From contig CANMLS010000029.1 of the NCBI GenBank assembly GCA_947498785.1, positions 1-64,000 of the forward strand: 64,000 bases of DNA, given 5' to 3'. Origin of the DNA: an uncultured Aquimarina sp. GTDB lineage: Bacteria > Bacteroidota > Bacteroidia > Flavobacteriales > Flavobacteriaceae. The translations under genes and the position numbers were made by a program. Below the pieces are notes generated by a model, which ran no database searches, was not told the DNA's origin, and saw only the letters and a program-made list of their open reading frames with translations. Shown here one piece after another: positions 34,847-43,809 of this stretch. How positions within the stretch are numbered: position 1 is the first letter of the stretch; each line of letters starts with the position of its first letter.

Positions 34847-34873
34847 ACCTCCTTTCAAAAAAATGAAGGAGGT
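34847..34873 (+). terminator. Hairpin terminator downstream of the LytTR operon
   Basis: ACCTCCTTTC and GAAGGAGGT arms around an A-rich loop, followed by CTTTT. It is 300 bp after the regulator stop, so the operon may have a long 3' UTR, or the hairpin ends an unseen small RNA. Confidence 0.6.
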
Positions 34874-34954
34874 CTTTTAACACTTAGAAAGATATCTACT
34901 ATATAAAACAGCAGAAAATTTTATCGCCCAATTTTTATAAATAAGTACTAAATT

Positions 34955-35062
34955 TTATCTTCTATGAATTGCATTTGAAGAAGCAGAAGGAAGTTCCCTA
35001 ATAAATTGTATTACTAATCGCATGCCTAATCCTAATCTTAAAAATAATTTTGAAAATCTCAT
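34955..35062 (-). CDS. Candidate 35-residue basic peptide
   Basis: The frame reads MRFSKLFLRLGLGMRLV, then IQFIRELPSASSNAIHRR and stops. It is amphipathic and basic, with an A-rich stretch before the ATG but no clear ribosome site. It could be a real micro-protein or chance; no homologue is recalled. Confidence 0.25.
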   Translation of the reverse strand: MRFSKLFLRLGLGMRLVIQFIRELPSASSNAIHRR

Positions 35063-35273
35063 AAATATGTTTTTTTTAATATAACGCGCCAACATTTTCG
35101 CCCCCTACCCTTTTTTCTTACAATTTATTCTCGAGGGGTAGTTAAAAAAAACAAAAATAAAAACCTACACTGTTAATAAGTGTGAAATTGATTTTTCATG
35201 CCTCTGTTAACACTTCTTTTTTCTTTTTCATCTCAGTAACTTAATTCATTGATTACAAAATAATTATACATAA

Positions 35274-35305
35274 AAAGCTAAGAGAAAAAATATTCTCTTA
35301 GCTTT
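35274..35305 (-). terminator. Terminator of the beta-propeller gene
   Basis: Arms AAAGCTAAGAGAA and TTCTCTTAGCTTT enclose AAAATA. On the minus strand a TTTTTATG run follows. It lies 46 bp past the stop of the 35351-36730 gene. Confidence 0.75.
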
Positions 35306-35350
35306 CTTGGGAAAAATAATAAGTGTGTTTAAAAAAGCACTTATTTTCTT

Positions 35351-36730
35351 TTATATCGCTACAATACCTTGAGTATTGGTGTCAGGAAGATCTCCTGATT
35401 CTTCATCTATAAACTCAAGAGATTGCCCATTCACTCTATAAATGCCTATGGTACCATCCAATCCGTATAATTGGTATAAAAACTGGCCATCATCAGAAAT
35501 CCACATATCGATCCATCCATCGGTACGAGCAAAAGCATCTGGTCCGTTATCAGCTCCTCCAGTCCCAGTACCTACAGCAGCAGTCTGATCTAACAGTTCC
35601 ACTACACCATTATTAAAACTATACGAGGCTAATCCAGCCTCAATCGCATTAGAGACAAAGAATGTATTTCCATCTGCTGTAAAATCTAACCAACATGCTG
35701 TTCTGCCTGTATTACCTTCTCCTGATTGTACATCAGTACTTATTGCTGTTAAGCTTCCATCTCCCTGAATTTGCCATGTAGAGACAGATCCATCTTGCAA
35801 AGCAGGGAACGCTGGTGGTGTACCATCTGGTTGAAATTCTCTAGCTTCGGTTACTACTACATAATTATTTCCAACAATTTGAAATCCTATTGCAGAGGGT
35901 AAATTTCTTCCTTCTGCATTTCCTCTCAATGTAGATGTTGCTCCTGCTACTTGATTTGCAGACAATGTTCCATCTCCATTTACTGCATACACTACGATTT
36001 CATCTTCGTTTCCTGATGCCAAACCTGCTGCACCTGCATTTATAGAAGCAACCACTAACCAGTTGCCATCTGGAGAGAATTGAACAGCAGAAGGTCTATT
36101 TGCCAAGTTTCTAGTAGAACCCGCTATCGGAGACAAAGAACCATCTTCTAATAACCAAAAACCTGTTATAGTTCCTTGTTGTGCGGGTTCACCAGCTGCC
36201 AAAAACTCTAATCTACTGATATTAGATACATATACGATACCCTTTACACCATCTGCATTGCTTGTCGTATATGCAATACTATTTGGTCCTTCTGCACCTG
36301 TTGGTTGTGGAGAACCAGCCACAACGATAGAAAAATCATCTTGTATATTAAATGAAGTAATTGTATTACTTCCTGCATTTACGGCCAATAAGTTTTTATT
36401 GTCATCTGTTTTTGTAAGTGCATATGCAGAAATAAGAGGATCTAATCCTTCACCTCCATCAAAGTCTCCTCCATTTCCTCCTGCAGATACAGTACCAATA
36501 GAAGATAAAGTTCCATCGGCATTTCTTCCATATGCTATAATCCTATTCTCTCCTTGGGTATTTGAGTCTGGGATTTGTCCGTTTCCATTTGTCATTGCAT
36601 AAACTGCACCAACAAAATCATCTCCTCCATTTACATCTCCTACTGTATTTGGAAAATCATCACTATCACATGAAGTATAAATTAGTGCTATAGCCAATAG
36701 CGCAAATACGTTTAACTTTAAATTTTTCAT
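35351..36730 (-). CDS. Beta-propeller (lactonase-like) lipoprotein
   Basis: A 459-residue lipoprotein (Cys21 in LIYTSCDSDD) with repeated propeller-blade motifs: FVGAVYAMTNG, NRIIAYGRNADGTLSSIG, PSAVQFSPDGNWLVVAS, EIVVYAVNGDGTLSANQ, SVSTWQIQGDGSLTAIS and IGIYRVNGQSLEFID. This is the pattern of 7-bladed lactonase/YVTN-type propellers. No catalytic residues can be asserted, so binding or lactone hydrolysis are both possible. It is monocistronic with its own terminator. Confidence 0.75.
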   Translation of the reverse strand: MKNLKLNVFALLAIALIYTSCDSDDFPNTVGDVNGGDDFVGAVYAMTNGNGQIPDSNTQGENRIIAYGRNADGTLSSIGTVSAGGNGGDFDGGEGLDPLISAYALTKTDDNKNLLAVNAGSNTITSFNIQDDFSIVVAGSPQPTGAEGPNSIAYTTSNADGVKGIVYVSNISRLEFLAAGEPAQQGTITGFWLLEDGSLSPIAGSTRNLANRPSAVQFSPDGNWLVVASINAGAAGLASGNEDEIVVYAVNGDGTLSANQVAGATSTLRGNAEGRNLPSAIGFQIVGNNYVVVTEAREFQPDGTPPAFPALQDGSVSTWQIQGDGSLTAISTDVQSGEGNTGRTACWLDFTADGNTFFVSNAIEAGLASYSFNNGVVELLDQTAAVGTGTGGADNGPDAFARTDGWIDMWISDDGQFLYQLYGLDGTIGIYRVNGQSLEFIDEESGDLPDTNTQGIVAI

Positions 36731-37169
36731 CTTTTTTTGAGTTTTAAATTAATGTAATTGTAATACTCAATACCCCTAATTTTATGTTTTTCGTAAAGAA
36801 ATAACTCGCAATTAAATAGAATAATTATTAAGTATTTTACACATTTTTACTCGGCCGAATAGGATGTGAAAATCAAGAAAGTATGTTTTTGATGTTCGTA
36901 TTTCTCGATTACCAGTTGGTACGAATGTATCTTTCTAACTTACAGGATAAAAAGTTATGTGCTGTATGGATAGAAATATCAAAAAAGCAAACAAAAAACA
37001 CAAAACATTAAAAAACAGAAGGTTAACCTACAAACTTAAAGATATATAAAGAAAAGTACAATGGATAGTTTATGAAACAATTAACAGCTCCATAACAAAT
37101 TTATAACACTATGACTACTAACCAAATGTTAGATAGCTAACAAAAAACTTGAATGTAAATTGTAATAAT
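36731..37169. other. Intergenic gap
   Basis: About 440 bp, AT-rich, between the acyltransferase stop and the propeller gene start (both minus strand). It must contain the promoter of the propeller gene. I find no ORF, repeat or strong hairpin. Confidence 0.35.
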
Positions 37170-37973
37170 TTAATACTCCCATTTTCTTTTTTTATTTAAC
37201 TCTTCTTCTGCTTCTAACTCTTCTTGAGGAATAACTTTAAGAAAAGAAGGATGTTGTTCTATTGCAAATTCTAATTTACTTACAATATCATTTGTAGTAT
37301 CATTTTCATAATCTATGTCAAGTGGTTCTTTTATGACCATTGATTGTAATATTCCTCGTTTCTTGATTCGAATACCTTTTTTATCAAAAGATCTTCTAAA
37401 TCCATCAATAACGATAGGAATAACTATAGGTTTATATTGTTTTATAATATGAGCCGTTCCTTTTCTGATAGGTTTAAATGGTTTTGTAGTTCCTTGAGGA
37501 AATGTAATCACCCATCCATCTTCTAAAGCTCGTGAGATATTAGTAATATCGCTCATTTTTACCTGACGGTTAATATCTCTTCCTTTATCTCTCCAGGTGC
37601 GTTCTACAGTTATTGCTCCTGCATATGCCAAAATCCTCGCTAATAGTCCAGCTCTCATCGTTTCTTTTGCTGCGACATAATAAAGATTCATTTTTGGTTG
37701 CCATAAGTATCCTACATTTTTAATAGAATCTGTACGGCCACTTAGACTGGCATTAAATACATGAAACATTGCTACTACATCTGCAAAATAAGTTTGATGA
37801 TTAGACACAAATAGCACACCATTATCTGGAAGATCTTTAAAAACTTCACTTCCCTCTATTTGTAATTCATTAAAACCTCTATATCGCCTATGCGTTAACC
37901 CTCCCATGATACGGATAAGCCATTTTTTTAGAAATAATATATGACCAAATGGATTTCTTTTAAATAATCCCAT
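37170..37973 (-). CDS. 1-acyl-sn-glycerol-3-phosphate acyltransferase-like protein (PlsC family)
   Basis: A 267-residue membrane-associated acyltransferase that would add an acyl group to a lysophospholipid. Motif I reads SNHQTYFAD with His59 and Asp65, that is H-x5-D instead of the usual H-x4-D. Motif III is ITFPQGTTKPF, where the common form is FPEGT, and PIVIPIVIDGF is the motif IV region. As I recall, flavobacterial relatives share these variants, so it may be a subfamily with a different acceptor. A Nudix gene precedes it by 45 bp on the same strand. Confidence 0.82.
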   Translation of the reverse strand: MGLFKRNPFGHILFLKKWLIRIMGGLTHRRYRGFNELQIEGSEVFKDLPDNGVLFVSNHQTYFADVVAMFHVFNASLSGRTDSIKNVGYLWQPKMNLYYVAAKETMRAGLLARILAYAGAITVERTWRDKGRDINRQVKMSDITNISRALEDGWVITFPQGTTKPFKPIRKGTAHIIKQYKPIVIPIVIDGFRRSFDKKGIRIKKRGILQSMVIKEPLDIDYENDTTNDIVSKLEFAIEQHPSFLKVIPQEELEAEEELNKKRKWEY

Positions 37974-38018
37974 ATGTTTTAGAAAACTCGTTGTATTAAG
38001 AACGTCAAATATACAAAA

Positions 38019-38663
38019 TCATAAGACCATTGACTCCTTTAAAAAGATTTTAAGCTCACTAAGCATCATCGCAGTTGCACCCCAAACCACATAACCATTT
38101 AATTCAAAGGAAGGTACCTCTATATTTTTTGCATACGAGGTTGTTAATTTTTCCTGAACTACGCTTTTTTCGTCCAATAATTTTGATAATGGCACTTCTA
38201 TTATTTTTGCCACTTCTTCTTCTTGTGCTACAAAATCGGGATAGCTTTCTGTAAAACCTAAAAATGGATGTACCCAAAAGTTAGATGGTGGTATATATAC
38301 TTTTGTTAATGGTTTAATAACAGTAACTGTATTAGTTTTTACACCGACTTCTTCCTGCATTTCTCGCAATGCTGTTTCTGTATAATTTAAATCACATTGC
38401 TCTACTTTTCCACCTGGTAATGCGATTTGTCCAGAATGTACTCCTTCATAATTGGGTCTTAATATCAATACAATATGGGTAATTTCTTCTTTAGGATAAA
38501 AAAGCATCATAACGGCAGCATTTCGGGGATTTCTCTCTTCTATTTTAAGCTTGTTTAATTCTTTTATCCGAAGATCAGGAGCCATAATAAAATGCGAAGA
38601 TTCCCCAGGTACCGACATTTTCTTTATTTTTGGAATTAAATTTTTAAATGTTTCAAATGTCAT
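38019..38663 (-). CDS. CoA pyrophosphatase-type Nudix hydrolase
   Basis: A 214-residue Nudix enzyme. The Nudix helix is GGKVEQCDLNYTETALREMQ followed by EEVGV, preceded by the NuBI-like stretch ILRPNYEGVHSGQIALPGG typical of CoA-diphosphatases (YeaB/NUDT7 type), which cut CoA to acyl-phosphopantetheine and 3',5'-ADP. Start ATG 38663 fits related proteins (MTFETFKNLIPKIKK). That start overlaps the divergent cyclophilin start by 7 bp. It is likely co-transcribed with the acyltransferase, a pairing that makes sense for acyl-CoA/lipid turnover. Confidence 0.88.
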   Translation of the reverse strand: MTFETFKNLIPKIKKMSVPGESSHFIMAPDLRIKELNKLKIEERNPRNAAVMMLFYPKEEITHIVLILRPNYEGVHSGQIALPGGKVEQCDLNYTETALREMQEEVGVKTNTVTVIKPLTKVYIPPSNFWVHPFLGFTESYPDFVAQEEEVAKIIEVPLSKLLDEKSVVQEKLTTSYAKNIEVPSFELNGYVVWGATAMMLSELKIFLKESMVL

Positions 38664-39409
38664 TTACTCGATCTATTTTATGCTTTTGTATATCTATTAT
38701 TATATTCTCTAATTGTGAAGATACACATTCTAAAAAAAACAAGCAGAGTAGTAAAAAAAATAAAGATACTATTACAGTAAGTGAGACAAAAGAGATCCAT
38801 AATGATGCATCTTCTGAATCAAAAACCAACGCCGAAGATAAAATTTCTGATGATGAACCTTTTAAGCTAACCAATAAAAATCTACGAGAATTTATGATAG
38901 CTTATGGAAAAGAAAACCCAGAAACTTTGGTAAAAATAAAAACTTCTTATGGTGATATACATATTAAATTGTATAAAGAAACCCCCATACATAGAGCTAA
39001 TTTTATTTATCTGGTTAAGCAAAAATATTTTGACGAGACTTTTTTCTATCGTGTAGCTAAGGGATTTGTTATTCAAGGAGGTAATAGTGATCGTCAAGAA
39101 ACAGCAAACAAACGATTTCAAATTGGAGAGTATACTATCCCTCAAGAACCTGTAAAAGGTTTAAAACATGTTCGTGGTGCAGTTGCTTTATCCAAACAAT
39201 GGGTTGATAACCCCTCAAATCGTTCTACACCTTATGAATTCTTTATTGTCATTGCAAAAAAAGGAGCTGCTCATTTGGATGGAGAACACACTATTTTTGG
39301 AAAAGTTGTTAAAGGAATGAATATAGCTGATAAAATATCTAACGTTCCCGTTGATGGAAGCGAATGGCCTAAAGAAAATATTTTTATTACGGCAGAGGTA
39401 ATCGAATAG
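38657..39409 (+). CDS. Cyclophilin-type peptidyl-prolyl isomerase, lipoprotein
   Basis: A 250-residue lipoprotein from ATG 38657 (lipobox near IIFSNCED). A Lys/Ser/Glu-rich linker (about 22-65) leads to a cyclophilin domain with TSYGDIHIKLYKETPIHRAN, FFYRVAKGFVIQGGN, RGAVALSK and EFFIVIAKKGAAHLDGEHT followed by FGKV. It should speed proline isomerisation of envelope proteins. A start at 38648 is possible but overlaps the Nudix gene more. It is divergent from the Nudix gene with no intergenic DNA, so its promoter must lie inside that gene. Confidence 0.9.
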   Translation: MSFTRSILCFCISIIIFSNCEDTHSKKNKQSSKKNKDTITVSETKEIHNDASSESKTNAEDKISDDEPFKLTNKNLREFMIAYGKENPETLVKIKTSYGDIHIKLYKETPIHRANFIYLVKQKYFDETFFYRVAKGFVIQGGNSDRQETANKRFQIGEYTIPQEPVKGLKHVRGAVALSKQWVDNPSNRSTPYEFFIVIAKKGAAHLDGEHTIFGKVVKGMNIADKISNVPVDGSEWPKENIFITAEVIE

Positions 39410-39497
39410 TATTTTAAGTTTATATCCGCAATTTATAGAACCCTTAATCTATTCTTCTTCAAATTTAAAAAATGAAACTAGCCAAAATAAAACTAAT

Positions 39498-42185
39498 TTA
39501 GAACCTATAACTCGCTTTAAGCAGTACATACCTTGGCAACAATCTATATTCTGTACTGGAAATATTGGTATCGTTCACCAAATAGTTTCTAAAGTTTTCT
39601 GTATTTAATAAATTATTCCCCACCAAAGAAAGGCTCAAAGCCTTATTTTTAGGCTTATAATTGATTTCAAAATCTACAAAATAATAAGTGTCATCATTAC
39701 TTTGTAGATTATTAAAATAATAGCGTTCTGATTGTAATTGCAGATTAAACCTAGAATTCAAGACGAATGAAAGGTCCAGAAAAGATGTATTTTGTGTTGC
39801 TGTATTTGTTGCGCTTATTGTCTCAATTTCTGTTATGTCCCAGGTTGTACCAAAATGATAATTAAAAACTCCTCTAAACCCAGATCTTATTTCGAAACCA
39901 TATTTATAATTCTGATTTTCTACTGATCTTAAACTAGTACTATTTACTATGTTTTTAAACTCTGTCTGTGAGTATGAAAATTTAATTTTAATATTATTTC
40001 TAATGAATCTTACATATCGATCTAAACTACTGTTAACCCTATAAAACTCCCTATCAGGAATAATTAATTTTGTGGTTTGTATGACATTTTGCGTGATTAT
40101 AGAATTAGTACTTAGAAAGTCGTTATCTTTAATATATGATAATCCAATATTAGCAATAAATCTATCTCCAAAATTACCCAGATTATATCCTGCAAATATT
40201 CTAGTAGAGCTAAGCTGATTGAATTCTCCTGTTCCTCTTGAAAAATTCCTATAACCTGTACTTATATAATTACTATAAAGATCTGATATGTTGGCATTAG
40301 AATTTGTATTTTCTGCATAAGCAAAAACTCTGTTTGCTTTATTAATCTCCCAGTCAAAACTCAATTTCGAATTTACTAAAAAAGGAGACTCCTCTAATTT
40401 TTGATTGGTCTCATCTAAGTTATTAAACAACTGATGTCCTTCTATATTTAAACCTATACTAGTATTGTTTAACTTTTTTCTATACCCTGAACTCAAATAC
40501 AGATCGTGTGTCTGATATTGAATCGTATTCTTATATTCTTGTGGATTAAGTATGGTATTTTCATTTTCTTTTAGAAAAAAATCAGAAAACAATTCATCTT
40601 CTCTGAATTCGTAACCCATACTAAAATCCAGTAAATCTTTATTCTTTTTTCTATCTAGTACATGAGCTTTTATCCCAGTATACTTAAATTCATTTTCACT
40701 AAATTGTTGTATTCTATTTACTTCTTGAACGTTGGAAAATAACTCCTCAAATAAAAATTGGTTAGTGGTATACTCCTGAGGTTTTTTCTCATTAATATAC
40801 CTAGCTGTTAATAGCAGTATCTTATTATCTTTAAACCTATCACTATATTTGATCATATGATCATGCAACCCATTGGTATCATCTAGCTCTTCATTATTTT
40901 CGAGATCGTTGAATACTAATTGAGAACCTGTTTTTATTGATGATGTATTATATTTTCCTTCATATTCTAACATCTTGGTTTCTGAGATGTCATAGTTTAA
41001 CTCAACTCTTCCAAACCCAACATTGGTTGTTTTACCTAAAGCATAATTTTCTGTATTGGTAAATGACGAGGCGTTTATAAAAAAAGTATCAAATCCTTCA
41101 CTAAAAAATTGAGTATTATCTGAGTTAAATAATCCAAGTACTTTTACATTAATTTTAGAAGACAACTTAAAAATAGAGTTTAAAGAAACTAACTCTGCGT
41201 TATTGAAGTTTGTTCTCATCTTCTTTAATCCTGGCACCTGAGCTCCCAAAGTAATCAGGGAGTATGCTCTTTGATTTTCTCCCAACATACCAGGTTCATC
41301 ATTATAATTTTGAGATTCGATTAAACCTCGCACATCATCTGTTACATCTTCACCGGTGTTATTAAGGCTTCCTAATAAGAAATATTTGTTTTTTTTACCA
41401 AAACTAGATATTGTTGCATCTATGTCATATCTGTCCTCTGAAACCACTCCATAACCAGGTGATACACTTCCAAACCATTCTCGTTTAAAATCTTCATCAA
41501 GTTTTAGATTAAGTGCTACTTTTTCACTCTCTTCAATCCCTTTTAATAGTTTATTATTGGAGTACCGTCGAAGAACCTCAACTTTATCAACCGCATCTAC
41601 ATTTAGATTTTTAGTGAGTAATTTATATCCTTTTTTAAAGAAATCATCGCCCTCTACCATTACTTTTTCGACCTCTTTTCCATCTACTTTTATGATACCT
41701 GTTTCTGAAACATCAACACCGGGTAATTTTTTAAGCAAATCCTCGATAACTGTCTCTTCTCCTTGTTTAAAAGAAGAAGCATTAAAAACAATCGTATCTT
41801 TTTTTTCTGTGATAGCTCTCTCTGAAGCAATGATCACTTCATCTAACTCGTATGATGTTGCAAATAAGACTACATCTTTTTTGATTGTCGTATTACTTTC
41901 TAAAGTAATCTCAACATCTTGTTTTGCATATCCTAAGCCTGAAAAACTTAAGGTTAATTCTCCTATGGCATCCGATTGCAGTACATACTTACCTTTTTGA
42001 TCGGTATAAGCAAAAGCGATGATGCTTTGAGAATCTTTTTGTTTTAAAAACACATTGGCCGATGCAATAGGATTTGATATAGAATCTGTTACCGTACCCG
42101 AAACGGTAGATTGGGCAGATAAAATATTGCCTAATAGAAGAAATATTAGGCAATATTTATACTTTATAAGTTTATGATATATCAA
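39498..42185 (-). CDS. TonB-type outer-membrane receptor of the GLPGLI operon
   Basis: An 895-residue outer-membrane protein. The signal peptide ends ILSAQ (about 1-25). A CarboxypepD_reg-like domain (STVSGTVTDSISNPIASANV, about 26-110) is followed by a plug (about 130-230: LLKKLPGVDVSETGIIKVDG, KEVEKVMVEGDDFFKKGYKL) and an outer-membrane beta-barrel of the OMP_b-brl_3 type ending in VLLKASYRF. The plug lacks a long TonB-box-like lead. It is the last gene of the operon and its ATG overlaps the ninth GLPGLI stop (4 bp), so translation is coupled. The ligand is unknown, but coupling to GLPGLI proteins is strong. Confidence 0.9.
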   Translation of the reverse strand: MIYHKLIKYKYCLIFLLLGNILSAQSTVSGTVTDSISNPIASANVFLKQKDSQSIIAFAYTDQKGKYVLQSDAIGELTLSFSGLGYAKQDVEITLESNTTIKKDVVLFATSYELDEVIIASERAITEKKDTIVFNASSFKQGEETVIEDLLKKLPGVDVSETGIIKVDGKEVEKVMVEGDDFFKKGYKLLTKNLNVDAVDKVEVLRRYSNNKLLKGIEESEKVALNLKLDEDFKREWFGSVSPGYGVVSEDRYDIDATISSFGKKNKYFLLGSLNNTGEDVTDDVRGLIESQNYNDEPGMLGENQRAYSLITLGAQVPGLKKMRTNFNNAELVSLNSIFKLSSKINVKVLGLFNSDNTQFFSEGFDTFFINASSFTNTENYALGKTTNVGFGRVELNYDISETKMLEYEGKYNTSSIKTGSQLVFNDLENNEELDDTNGLHDHMIKYSDRFKDNKILLLTARYINEKKPQEYTTNQFLFEELFSNVQEVNRIQQFSENEFKYTGIKAHVLDRKKNKDLLDFSMGYEFREDELFSDFFLKENENTILNPQEYKNTIQYQTHDLYLSSGYRKKLNNTSIGLNIEGHQLFNNLDETNQKLEESPFLVNSKLSFDWEINKANRVFAYAENTNSNANISDLYSNYISTGYRNFSRGTGEFNQLSSTRIFAGYNLGNFGDRFIANIGLSYIKDNDFLSTNSIITQNVIQTTKLIIPDREFYRVNSSLDRYVRFIRNNIKIKFSYSQTEFKNIVNSTSLRSVENQNYKYGFEIRSGFRGVFNYHFGTTWDITEIETISATNTATQNTSFLDLSFVLNSRFNLQLQSERYYFNNLQSNDDTYYFVDFEINYKPKNKALSLSLVGNNLLNTENFRNYLVNDTNISSTEYRLLPRYVLLKASYRF

Positions 42186-42985
42186 TTATAAAGTTCTTTA
42201 GTTCTATTATTTCTTTTTGGGCATCTATCACATTCGTGATCCTGAGCTAGTCGTGCTCCTTTTGGTAAAGATGTACGAGCTCTAGCCATAGTATTTTCGT
42301 ATTCATTTTTTATAGCATCTATATATACTGACATTGACTGAATTTTCTTAACATCATCGGGAATAACTAATTTTTCTTTTACAACTAAAGGTTTTACACC
42401 TAGCTCTATTTTAGCAATTTCATATTTATACTTATTCGTCTTATCAGTTGCTTCTACTATTAGCCCTGGTAATCCTCTTAATTTCCATGGACCATAAGAA
42501 ATAGGTACTTCTGTAGTGAACCAAACGGTATATTCTCTCCCTCGAAATGGAGCTGTAGCTTTCTGACATTGATATATACCTACTTTTTTAAATTCATCAT
42601 GTAATTTCCATGGTATCGTTTCTATACTATCTTTTATGGTATATAATTCTTGTGATACGGTTTCTCTAAACACTAATTCTTTTTTATTTAAATCACTAAA
42701 ATAAAAGGAAGGTTTTTTACTTTTTAAAATTTTTATCTCAGTTCGTATCGTAGTTGCTCCCCTAATTTCTTCCTTTGGTTTATGTATAGGGTTAGTTTCC
42801 TTGGATTTTATATACATTGACGTATTACTATCAAAATACAACTTCCAAGTACTTGTAAATGATATACCATTTGGATTGTTTACTATATTGTAATAGGTAG
42901 CAATACCTGTTTGTATCTTTTCTTGAGCAATCAGAGAGTTCACCAATAAAGTGATCAATGCTGCTAAAAATTTTAATCTATTCAC
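42182..42985 (-). CDS. GLPGLI family protein, copy 9 (last)
   Basis: A 267-residue secreted protein, signal peptide ending SLIAQ. It carries YQCQKATAPFRGREYTVWF, the family core KLRGLPGLIVEA and a C-terminal CDRCP. It is the most divergent copy: the tail ends RNNRTKELYN, unlike the ERFD or LEIFK tails of the others. The stop overlaps the TonB receptor start, so it is the copy most tightly coupled to the receptor. The family is Bacteroidota-specific and of unknown function. Confidence 0.9.
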   Translation of the reverse strand: MNRLKFLAALITLLVNSLIAQEKIQTGIATYYNIVNNPNGISFTSTWKLYFDSNTSMYIKSKETNPIHKPKEEIRGATTIRTEIKILKSKKPSFYFSDLNKKELVFRETVSQELYTIKDSIETIPWKLHDEFKKVGIYQCQKATAPFRGREYTVWFTTEVPISYGPWKLRGLPGLIVEATDKTNKYKYEIAKIELGVKPLVVKEKLVIPDDVKKIQSMSVYIDAIKNEYENTMARARTSLPKGARLAQDHECDRCPKRNNRTKELYN

Positions 42986-42993
42986 TATATCAT

Positions 42994-43797
42994 TTATTTA
43001 AATATCTCTAAACTAAGATCCTCTGCTTTGGGGCATTCATCACAATCTCTTTTAAATTTCAAATCCCTATCCGATGATGATGCTATTATCATCGCCTCAA
43101 TATCCTTTTGCCTATTTTTGATAGCGTTAATATATTTTTCTATACTTGAAGTATTTTCAATTTTTGGTTTTTTTAATTTTTCATTGACTTCTTTTATATC
43201 AGGGTTTAAGTTTACTCGAGCAATTCTAAAACTAAATTTGGCTCTATCTTCCTCTGCTTCCATAATTAAACCAGGCAACCCCCTTAATTTCCATGGGCCA
43301 TGGGATACTGGTATCTCTGTAGTAAACCAAACCGTATAGGTTCTCCCTCTATAAAACCCAACAGCTTTTTGACAAGAATATCTTCCTATTTTTTTATTAT
43401 CGGTAGCTAATTCCCATTTAATATTGGCTATATTATCTTCTGTAACTGTATATAGTTTTTTTGCTATTTCTTCCTGAAAGATTAATTGTTTTTTTTCTAA
43501 ATTGGTATATACATAATCCTTTGACAAATAGCTTTCTATAACTTTTCTTTCGGTTACTTCTCCTGTTATTTCTGTTAGATTCAAGTCATCTATATTATCA
43601 ATACGTTTAGACTTTCCATTTCTAATATGTAAAGAATGTTTATTATTAAAATAAAGCCTATAAGGTCTTGCAAAAGTAGTTCCGTCGGGGTTATTTATAA
43701 CAAAATGATAATCAACAATACCATTTACTTGGTTTTGCCCATTAACATGAATACTTATTCCTACTACAAATACTATATACAGAAGATACCCTTTCAT
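42994..43797 (-). CDS. GLPGLI family protein, copy 8
   Basis: A 267-residue secreted protein (signal ending HVNGQ). It has YSCQKAVGFYRGRTYTVWF, the GLPGLI core and a CDECPKAEDLSLEIFK tail (class B). Its central part is closest to copy 2 (both have RIDNIDDLN), while its N-terminus is shared with copy 7, so it looks mosaic. It lies 8 bp upstream of copy 9. Confidence 0.92.
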   Translation of the reverse strand: MKGYLLYIVFVVGISIHVNGQNQVNGIVDYHFVINNPDGTTFARPYRLYFNNKHSLHIRNGKSKRIDNIDDLNLTEITGEVTERKVIESYLSKDYVYTNLEKKQLIFQEEIAKKLYTVTEDNIANIKWELATDNKKIGRYSCQKAVGFYRGRTYTVWFTTEIPVSHGPWKLRGLPGLIMEAEEDRAKFSFRIARVNLNPDIKEVNEKLKKPKIENTSSIEKYINAIKNRQKDIEAMIIASSSDRDLKFKRDCDECPKAEDLSLEIFK

Positions 43798-43809
43798 TTT
43801 AATTTATAA

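Larger units (their letters stand above)
34544..35350. other. Long gap with terminators and one possible micro-ORF
   Basis: About 800 bp with no large ORF. It contains a hairpin terminator (34847-34873), a candidate 35-codon minus-strand ORF (34955-35062) and the terminator of the next minus-strand gene (35274-35305), each listed separately. The rest is AT-rich with no visible structure. Confidence 0.5.
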
